64,000 nt of DNA, from assembly GCF_963677005.1 (NCBI RefSeq), contig NZ_OY781616.1:3419001-3483000 (forward strand), written 5' to 3'. Below, piece after piece: positions 57,082 through 64,000 of the stretch (its first letter is position 1; each line of letters starts with the position of its first letter). Both the position numbers and the translations under genes were made by a program. The DNA comes from Maridesulfovibrio sp. (lineage in GTDB: Bacteria > Desulfobacterota > Desulfovibrionia > Desulfovibrionales > Desulfovibrionaceae). Below the pieces are notes generated by a model. The model did not search any database and was not told where the DNA came from. It saw only the letters and a list, made by a program, of their open reading frames with translations.

Positions 57082-58284
57082 ATGAATCCGGCTGATACTT
57101 CTTTCATTCTCATATGTGCGGCTCTTGTCATGTTTATGACTCCGGGGCTGGCTCTGTTTTACGGCGGTATGGTGCGCAGCAAAAACGTTCTTGCCACCAT
57201 AATGCAGAGTTTCATCATGCTCGGGCTTGCTTCCATTGTCTGGGCGATCATAGGCTATACCCTGTCGTTCGGTCCTGATATCGGCGGCATCATCGGGGGG
57301 ATGGATTTCTTCGCCCTTAACGGTGTGGGCATGGATACGCTCAACAGTCCTGCCGATAATCTTCCTCACCTTCTTTTCATGATTTTCCAGTGCATGTTCG
57401 CAGTAATTACTCCGGCGCTTATTACCGGAGCATTTGCGGAACGCATGAAGTTCGGCGCACTGGTTATTTTTACAACTTTCTGGGTGATTCTCGTCTACTC
57501 TCCCATGTGCCACTGGGTCTGGGGCGGAGGTTGGATGGGCAGCGACGGTGCGCTCGACTTCGCCGGTGGAGCCGTTGTTCACATGAGTTCCGCAGCCGCG
57601 GCGCTGGCCGGTTGCCTTGTAGTAGGTAAACGCAAGGGCCACGGACGCGAACCTTTCATTCCCCACAACCTGCCCATGACCCTGCTTGGAGCCGGTATTC
57701 TCTGGGTCGGCTGGTTCGGTTTCAATGCCGGTAGCGCGCTTGCAGCCAACGGTCTTGCCGCCAATGCTTTTGTAACCACCCATTTTGCCGCTGCCGCCGC
57801 CGTTCTGGGCTGGCTGCTGGTTGAGACCATGCATGCCGGCAAGCCGACTACTCTCGGTGCTGCCTCCGGTGCTGTTGCCGGGCTGGTTGCCATTACTCCT
57901 GCGGCCGGTTTCGTAACCCCCATGGCTTCCATTGTCATCGGACTGGGCGGGGGCGCAATCTGCTACGGCGGAGTGCTGCTCAAGTCCAAATTCAATTACG
58001 ACGATTCCCTTGATGTTGTGGGTATTCACGGCGTTGGCGGAACCTTCGGGGCTCTTGCAACGGGGCTGTTCGCAAGCATCGGGGCAGAGGGGCTTTTTTA
58101 CGGAAATCCCGCGCAGCTCTGGATTCAGGCCAAGTCCTGCGTCGCCACCTGGGTATACTGCTTTGTTGTAAGCTGGATACTGTTTAAAGTTATCGATAAG
58201 CTTTACGGACTCAGGCCTTCAGAAGAAGGTGAGGTCGCCGGTCTCGACCTTTCCGAACACAGCGAAACCGGATATCAGATTTAG
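57082..58284 (+). CDS. amtB: Ammonium transporter AmtB
   Basis: The 400-residue channel has about eleven membrane helices without a cleaved signal. Conserved features are the Asp-containing DFAGGAVVHMSSAAAALAG segment near 157-175 with the pore His, the FNAGSALAANG segment near 214-224, and GIHGVGGTFGALATG near 314-328 with the second pore His. The C-terminal tail that contacts PII is present. ATG follows ACGGGGG. The PII gene follows after 83 bases. Confidence 0.95.
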   Translation: MNPADTSFILICAALVMFMTPGLALFYGGMVRSKNVLATIMQSFIMLGLASIVWAIIGYTLSFGPDIGGIIGGMDFFALNGVGMDTLNSPADNLPHLLFMIFQCMFAVITPALITGAFAERMKFGALVIFTTFWVILVYSPMCHWVWGGGWMGSDGALDFAGGAVVHMSSAAAALAGCLVVGKRKGHGREPFIPHNLPMTLLGAGILWVGWFGFNAGSALAANGLAANAFVTTHFAAAAAVLGWLLVETMHAGKPTTLGAASGAVAGLVAITPAAGFVTPMASIVIGLGGGAICYGGVLLKSKFNYDDSLDVVGIHGVGGTFGALATGLFASIGAEGLFYGNPAQLWIQAKSCVATWVYCFVVSWILFKVIDKLYGLRPSEEGEVAGLDLSEHSETGYQI

Positions 58285-58313
58285 TTTGGAAAGTATGACA
58301 TGGTGGCTCGTAA

Positions 58314-58706
<393 letters not shown>

Positions 58707-58708
58707 AA

Positions 58709-61243
58709 ATGATCCCGGATTCAACCGCCGGCCTTGTTTCAAGAGGTGCGATAGAAAATCTGCTCGCAGCGCGGGAAATACTTCTTGCGGCATGCTCCAG
58801 AAGCATGCCGCAGGATTTTCCGCAGCAGATGTCGAGGCTGGTGGACTGCTATTTCACGGAAAGAGTCTCTGAGGCTGTTGCAGCCGGAATACTCTCGCCG
58901 GGTGAACGGCTTTCAATAGTTGCTGTAGGCGGGTACGGGCGCGGCCAACTGGCTCCGCACTCGGACCTGGATGTGCTGATGCTCTCCGACTACATGTCCG
59001 GTACGGATCTGGAGGAGCTTTCCGCTTTTCTTTTCCATCCGCTTTGGGATCTGAAGTTTGAGGTGGGGCATGGCGTGCGTTCGGTACAGGACAATCTGGA
59101 TTTGGCCGGGGAGGATTTCAAGGTGCTGGCTTCATTGCTGGACCTGCGATTCATCGCCGGTGACGAGGAGCCGTTCAGGGCGCTATTTGCCGGGCTCAGG
59201 GAAAAAATTCTGCCTGCCTGCGGTCGAGACTTCTGCCGCACTCTCTGGGAAAACCGCAGTAAAACGGGGATCGGGATGGATTCCGTTGTTCTGGAGCCGG
59301 AGCTCAAGAACGGCTGGGGCGGATTGCGGGACGTGCAGTTCATCCGGTGGTGTGCGGATATCCGGGGCGGTTTTTCGCCTCTGAATCAGGATGATCTCGG
59401 TGATCTGTGCAGAGATGAGTCGCTGATCACGCGGACCCGCTGCGCAGTGCATCTCCTGCGGAAGCGCAAGCAGGACAGGCTGATTCTGGATATGCTCCCG
59501 GATGTCGCATCGCTGTGCGGAGTTGCCGGGTATAATCCTGCAAAGCGCGGTAATGATCTGCTTACCATGGTTCATCGGGCAATGGTCCGCATCCGGTCAA
59601 TGGGCGATGCTCTGTATCGGGAATCGTTTGCGCGGGATTCCTTTTCCTTCATTGATTGCGACGGTCCGGTTGACCTCGACAGGGGGGTGAAGATTTTCGA
59701 GATCAAAGCCCGCACCGGGGAACCGCTTACCCGCGAGGCCCGCAGAGCCGTATCAAGGGTAGAAAGCGCTGCAGGGGTCAGTGTGGAAAAGGCTCTGCTG
59801 CGTTTAATAGGCATTCTCAAGGGAGAACACGGCTGGCGCGCTTCTCTGGAAATGCTGGACAGCGGACTCTTCAAGTCGTTTCTCCCCGAGTTTGCCAATG
59901 TGTCCGAACTTGTCCCCTATGACGGTTATCACCAGTATCCTCCCGGACGCCATTCGCTGCTTACCGTGCATAAGTGCTGCGATATCTTCCGTGACGAGTT
60001 TGCCGAAGGTGGAAAGTGTATTTCCACAGGTGATTTTGATGCCCTTGTGCTTGCCGCCCTTTTTCACGATATCGGCAAGGGCGGGGCAAACCATAGTGAG
60101 CGCGGGGCAGCCATTGTGGAGGATATCCTTTCCCGTACCGGACTGCCTGCCCGGTTCAAGGAGGATGTTGTCTTTCTGGTCCGTGAGCATCTTCTGCTCG
60201 TACGCTCTTCGCGCGCCCTTGATCTCAGTTCCGTGGAGTCCCTGCGGTCAATAGCCGGGACAGTCCGTTCGGCGCGCCGGCTGCGCATGCTGTTTATTCT
60301 TTCCATGGCCGATTCCATGGCTACCGGGCCCAGGGTCTGGAATTCGTGGAGCGAGGCGTTACTGCGCGAGATTTATGCCGGACTTGAACTTGTTCTTACC
60401 GATGAGAACTATTCAGTCCTAGAAAGCGGTGACATTCTGGATGATGCTGTCCGCAGGGTCTGGCTGGCCTCCGCCGGGGATTTCGAGCCTCAGGTTGTGG
60501 AATCCATGCTGGCGGCAATGCCTGAACGGTATCTGCTGGCAGAGGACCCTGAAGATATAGTCCTGCATATGAAGCAGGTGCGCGAATTCAATGCCCTTTA
60601 CGAGAAGGATCTTGTTCGCAAGCCGTCAGGCAAGGGCGGAAAAGGCATCAATCTTGTAAGGAGTTTTGCTACAGATGATGAAAGTCGGGTCAAACTTGTC
60701 ATCACTGCACGGGATCAGGATTTTCTGTTTGCCACCCAGAGCGGGGTGCTTGCCCTGCATTCGGTTAATATCCTGTCCGCAGAAATTTTCTCCTGGGCGG
60801 ACGGAACAGCCGTTAACACCTTTCTGGTGGAGTCTCCGGCTGAAGACGGACCTGCCGATATCTGGGCACGGGTGGAGAGGGCCGTTATGTACGCGCTTAC
60901 CGGAAGGCTCTCTCTGGATTATCGGCTGCATAAGAAGCGCAACTCGCCCTATGCCAGACCGGGCAGGGTGCGCGTGCCGACCAGGATAACAGTGGATAAT
61001 GATTCCAGTGAATCATGCACGTTGATAGAGGTTATTGCGCAGGACCGTTCCGGTCTGCTTTACGATATGGCAGCGCTTTTTTCCAGGATGAATGTTGATT
61101 TGCGTATGGCCCGTGTTTCAACCACCGGGCAGAGTGTTTTTGATGTGTTTCATGTCGAGGGGCCCGAGGGGGGGAAAATCGAGGATTGTGAACACGTGAA
61201 AGAGCTGGTCAGTGCCCTTGAATATGCACTTTCCAACCACTAG
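58709..61243 (+). CDS. glnD: PII uridylyltransferase/uridylyl-removing enzyme GlnD
   Basis: The 844-residue enzyme modifies PII according to glutamine. The nucleotidyltransferase motif VGGYGRGQLAPHSDLDVLML is at ~72-91, the HD domain that removes UMP has LFHDIGKGGANHSERG near 450, and two C-terminal ACT domains (from ~645 and ~770; the latter VIAQDRSGLLYDMAALFSRMN) sense glutamine. It starts 2 bases after the PII stop and is probably translationally coupled. With amtB and PII it forms a complete nitrogen-sensing unit. Confidence 0.95.
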   Translation: MIPDSTAGLVSRGAIENLLAAREILLAACSRSMPQDFPQQMSRLVDCYFTERVSEAVAAGILSPGERLSIVAVGGYGRGQLAPHSDLDVLMLSDYMSGTDLEELSAFLFHPLWDLKFEVGHGVRSVQDNLDLAGEDFKVLASLLDLRFIAGDEEPFRALFAGLREKILPACGRDFCRTLWENRSKTGIGMDSVVLEPELKNGWGGLRDVQFIRWCADIRGGFSPLNQDDLGDLCRDESLITRTRCAVHLLRKRKQDRLILDMLPDVASLCGVAGYNPAKRGNDLLTMVHRAMVRIRSMGDALYRESFARDSFSFIDCDGPVDLDRGVKIFEIKARTGEPLTREARRAVSRVESAAGVSVEKALLRLIGILKGEHGWRASLEMLDSGLFKSFLPEFANVSELVPYDGYHQYPPGRHSLLTVHKCCDIFRDEFAEGGKCISTGDFDALVLAALFHDIGKGGANHSERGAAIVEDILSRTGLPARFKEDVVFLVREHLLLVRSSRALDLSSVESLRSIAGTVRSARRLRMLFILSMADSMATGPRVWNSWSEALLREIYAGLELVLTDENYSVLESGDILDDAVRRVWLASAGDFEPQVVESMLAAMPERYLLAEDPEDIVLHMKQVREFNALYEKDLVRKPSGKGGKGINLVRSFATDDESRVKLVITARDQDFLFATQSGVLALHSVNILSAEIFSWADGTAVNTFLVESPAEDGPADIWARVERAVMYALTGRLSLDYRLHKKRNSPYARPGRVRVPTRITVDNDSSESCTLIEVIAQDRSGLLYDMAALFSRMNVDLRMARVSTTGQSVFDVFHVEGPEGGKIEDCEHVKELVSALEYALSNH

Positions 61244-61322
61244 CACAAAGCCGCCTTTCAGCATGCCGCAGGCATGTTGCCTCAGCAGCAATTCAATCCG
61301 CTTTACCTGACAAGGAGAATTT

Positions 61323-62999
61323 ATGTTTTCAAGGCTTATGATCCATCTGGTCATAGATGTTGCTTTGTTTTGCATTGTCTGTGTCCTGCTCATTGTTTTC
61401 CCTGATATGTTTTCAGGTAAGAATGTGCTGCCTCTGCTCGGACTTTTCGGGGGCGCTGTACTTGTTTCGGCCATTTCCATTTTACTTTCCGCAGCTAAGA
61501 TCAAAGACACCTGCGGAACCCTCAACAATTGGATGGAATGTCTGGCCGGCGGGACATCGTTCAAGGGAGATTCCGAGGCCGTTCTGAATCTGGCTCCGGC
61601 TGCGGCTGATCTGGAAAAGCATCTGAACACCGTCACTTCCGAACTTGCTGATGCCGGAAGGCAGTGTGATATTGAAATTGCAAAACAGCTTGAGGCCTAC
61701 AAAATGGCCGAGGAAGCCCGGCTCAACGGCGAACAGGCCCGCTGCAAGGGTTTGCTTTCCGCTGCCGGAACTCTTGAACTGGCTGTGGAAGGGATTCGGA
61801 GCAGTTGCGCAACCCTTGACGGCGCTTCCTCAAGGGCCAGTTCCGGTGCGGACAGGCAACTTGATTTTCTGTCTTCAGTTGTGACTTCCATGGAGCAGAT
61901 TGATGTTTCGATAAGGAACTCCGTTGAACGAGCCGAATCGGCTTCCGTGGATGCCGAGCAGGCCGCTGAAAGAGCCCGTTCGGGGGAAGAGATTCTGGAC
62001 CAGACCATCGAGTCGATCAATTCGGTCATGACCAATACCAACGAATTGAATGAACGGGTGGAGACTCTGGGGCGGCAGGCTGACGGCATCAGCAGCATCA
62101 TGAGCGTTATTTCCGATATTGCCGACCAGACCAACCTGCTGGCGCTCAACGCCGCCATTGAGGCTGCCAGAGCTGGGGATGCCGGACGCGGGTTTGCCGT
62201 GGTTGCCGATGAAGTCCGTAACCTTGCTGAAAAAACCATGGAAGCAACCCGCGATGTAGGTTCTGAAATAGGCCGCATTCAGGAGCACGTGCTGAAAACC
62301 GTTGACGGCGTCAACATGATCACCGGGCTTGCCGGTGACGCATCGGAACTGGCTTCCCGTTCAGGTCAGGCTCTTGGTGAGATTGTCGATCTGGCCGCCA
62401 AGAGTTCTTCCGGAGTACGGCTGATTGCCGAGGAGGCTCTGCAGCAGGCCGAAGCCAGCAATGCGGTGCGTGAGGCGGTCACGGAAGTGCACACCATCTC
62501 CGATGAAACCGGTTCCGCCATGAGTGGGGCCGCTGAAGCCGTATCCGATATGAGTGGTCGTGTCTTGGAACTGGACGAACTTATCGGGGTTTTCAAGCTT
62601 GTCGGTAACGGGAGTGTGCAGGAAGTTATCGATTCCCTTGCAAAGTCCAGGGATGTGCTTTCCATGGACAGATCGCTTCAGGAAAGGGCCATGCGTACAG
62701 CTGTGCGTAACAGCAGCTTTCTTGAACTGCTCTATATTACCGATCATACCGGAAAACAGGTGGTCAGCAACATCAGCGGACAGTGGGACGGTTATGCGGA
62801 AGACAGTGCCGCTTTAGGTACCGACTGGTCCAACCGGGAATGGTTTCGCGGGGTTGCGGAGGATAAGACGATTTATATCTCCGATGTATACAAATCCAGC
62901 GCGACCGGTTTTAATTGCATAACTGTTTCCGGGCCGTATTTCGGCACCACAGGGAATCTGCTGGGAGTAATTGCTGCGGACGTGCGTATAAACGGGTAA
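61323..62999 (+). CDS. Methyl-accepting chemotaxis protein with C-terminal Cache-like sensor
   Basis: The 558-residue protein has two membrane helices at ~7-28 and ~37-57 with almost no periplasmic loop, a cytoplasmic coiled coil, and the MCP signalling hairpin ([42 protein letters not shown]) near 265-305. A domain after it (~455-555) contains [46 protein letters not shown] and [14 protein letters not shown], the pattern of PDC/Cache sensors, which are normally periplasmic and N-terminal. ATG follows AAGGAGA. Confidence 0.88.
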   Translation: MFSRLMIHLVIDVALFCIVCVLLIVFPDMFSGKNVLPLLGLFGGAVLVSAISILLSAAKIKDTCGTLNNWMECLAGGTSFKGDSEAVLNLAPAAADLEKHLNTVTSELADAGRQCDIEIAKQLEAYKMAEEARLNGEQARCKGLLSAAGTLELAVEGIRSSCATLDGASSRASSGADRQLDFLSSVVTSMEQIDVSIRNSVERAESASVDAEQAAERARSGEEILDQTIESINSVMTNTNELNERVETLGRQADGISSIMSVISDIADQTNLLALNAAIEAARAGDAGRGFAVVADEVRNLAEKTMEATRDVGSEIGRIQEHVLKTVDGVNMITGLAGDASELASRSGQALGEIVDLAAKSSSGVRLIAEEALQQAEASNAVREAVTEVHTISDETGSAMSGAAEAVSDMSGRVLELDELIGVFKLVGNGSVQEVIDSLAKSRDVLSMDRSLQERAMRTAVRNSSFLELLYITDHTGKQVVSNISGQWDGYAEDSAALGTDWSNREWFRGVAEDKTIYISDVYKSSATGFNCITVSGPYFGTTGNLLGVIAADVRING

Positions 63000-63095
63000 T
63001 GGTGTACACTCGTTCCTGCGGATATGCATTCCCTTGCCAAAATGGCGATATTTTTCTAAGGGAAGCCTAGCTTAATCTGTGGAGAGGATAGTCTC

Positions 63096-64000
63096 ATGAA
63101 AATACTTATAGTCGGATCAGGAGGAAGGGAACACGCCCTGGCCTGGAAGATAGGCCAGAGCCCCAGGGTTTCCGAAATATTTATCGCCCCCGGCAACGGC
63201 GGAACACGCCTGGAGGGAACAAACGTTCCCATCAAGGATGACGACCTGCCCGGACTGGTGAATTTTGCCAAGGAAAACAAAATAGACCTGGTGGTCGCGG
63301 GGCCTGAGCTTCCGCTGGTGCTGGGTATAAAGGAAGCCTTGGAAAAAGAGGGCATCCCCTGTTTCGGCCCCGGAGCGTATGCTGCGAACCTCGAAGGCAG
63401 CAAGGCTTTTTCAAAGATTACCATGCGGGATTCCGGCGTGCCGACCGCTCCTTTTCAGGTTTTTGATGAATTTGAGCAGGCCAAGGCGTTCGTGGAAGAA
63501 AAGGGCGCTCCCATTGTTGTCAAGGCGGACGGCCTTGCCGCTGGCAAGGGAGTGGTTGTTGCCTCCTCGGTAGAGGAAGCCGTTGAAGCCCTTGACGATA
63601 TGATGGTCAAGAGAGTCTTCGGTTCTGCCGGCGACAGGGTTGTGGTCGAAGAGGCTCTCAAGGGAGAAGAAGCTTCCTTTCTGGCTTTCTGTTCCGGAGA
63701 GGATTATGCCCTGCTTCCTTCCGCTCAGGACCACAAGGCTGTCGGCGAGGGAGATACCGGACCAAATACCGGCGGTATGGGCGCATACAGCCCCGCTCCG
63801 ATTCTTCCGCGTGAAAAATATGCAGAGACTGCGGAGCTGGTTATCAGACCGATCCTCAGTCATCTGGCCCAGCGCGGCGAACCGTTTACCGGCATATTGT
63901 ACGCCGGACTCATGTATACAGATGCAGGACCTTCGGTTCTTGAATATAATGTCCGTTTCGGCGATCCGGAGTGTCAGCCCCTGCTGATGCGTCTGGATTG
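63096..64000 (+). CDS. purD: Phosphoribosylamine-glycine ligase, partial (3' end outside window)
   Basis: The first 301 of ~425 residues of PurD are present; it joins glycine to phosphoribosylamine in purine synthesis. The ATP-grasp fold shows the N-terminal MKILIVGSGGREHAL, PELPLVLGI, APIVVKADGLAAGKGVVVA near 145-163 and QDHKAVGEGDTGPNTGGMGAYSP near 214-236, and the metal-binding EYNVRFGDPE near 285-294. ATG follows GGAG. The rest runs past the right edge. Confidence 0.97.
   Translation, partial: MKILIVGSGGREHALAWKIGQSPRVSEIFIAPGNGGTRLEGTNVPIKDDDLPGLVNFAKENKIDLVVAGPELPLVLGIKEALEKEGIPCFGPGAYAANLEGSKAFSKITMRDSGVPTAPFQVFDEFEQAKAFVEEKGAPIVVKADGLAAGKGVVVASSVEEAVEALDDMMVKRVFGSAGDRVVVEEALKGEEASFLAFCSGEDYALLPSAQDHKAVGEGDTGPNTGGMGAYSPAPILPREKYAETAELVIRPILSHLAQRGEPFTGILYAGLMYTDAGPSVLEYNVRFGDPECQPLLMRLD

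Overview
The window is chromosomal DNA from a Gram-negative anaerobe, most likely a Desulfovibrio-type sulfate reducer (Desulfovibrionaceae, Desulfobacterota). I infer this from gene content, without any database search: an NfnAB transhydrogenase, an ATP synthase cluster with paired b'/b subunits but no a or c subunit, a UbiA-family prenyltransferase of the kind used for menaquinone, sigma-54 activators, PAS/GAF sensors, several chemotaxis receptors and a hemerythrin. Most of the window is ordinary core genome with dense, mostly plus-strand operons. I see no prophage, integrase, insertion sequence, CRISPR array, tRNA or rRNA.

Layout. 1-3.8 kb: a PAS/sigma-54 activator cut by the left edge, a glycosyltransferase, a TatD-like hydrolase and a WecB/TagA/CpsF glycosyltransferase. 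4-10.3 kb (minus strand): a CobD-CobQ fusion, a GAF-GGDEF protein and nfnAB. 10.6-13.4 kb: an unrecognised small protein, then lepA and lepB. 14.3-20.2 kb: the elongasome cluster mreB, mreC, mreD, mrdA, rodA plus a bactofilin. 20.3-26.2 kb: atpF'-F-H-A-G-D-C, closed by a strong terminator. 26.7-30.6 kb: glmU, zapB, zapA, a 6S RNA gene and rny. 31-34.1 kb: a YmdB-like phosphoesterase, tyrS and a radical SAM protein. 34.1-34.9 kb: two toxin-antitoxin remnants. 34.9-38.2 kb (minus strand): pstS-pstC-pstA.

38.4-46.7 kb holds a UDP-galactopyranose-mutase-like flavoprotein, an M24 peptidase, a short DUF4911-like protein, a solitary ParA ATPase, an isoprenylcysteine-methyltransferase-like membrane protein, a ComM/YifB ATPase, a methyltransferase, a bacteriohemerythrin and a small membrane protein. 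47-51.8 kb holds a GAF/sigma-54 activator followed by a hydantoinase/oxoprolinase gene and a histone-deacetylase-fold amidohydrolase with a C-terminal Cys4 motif. A GG-N10-GC sigma-54-like promoter precedes the enzyme pair, so I read this as a self-contained regulated catabolic or modification cassette; it is my best candidate for an undescribed system. 52-56.4 kb (minus strand) holds a PAS chemotaxis receptor, a UbiA prenyltransferase with a DMT/DUF606 protein, and a solitary zinc/manganese-binding lipoprotein-like component. 57-61.2 kb is a complete nitrogen module: amtB, a PII protein and glnD. The window ends with a receptor that carries its sensor after the signalling domain, and with purD, cut by the right edge.

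Non-coding features of note are a dispersed intergenic hairpin repeat (four copies, one showing compensatory stem changes), the 6S RNA, a structured mreB-mreC leader, many hairpin terminators, 11-bp-period GTAAC direct repeats ahead of pstS and parA that resemble Pho boxes, and sigma-54-like promoters ahead of amtB and the hydantoinase gene. All functional calls rest on motifs and family resemblance that I recognise by eye.
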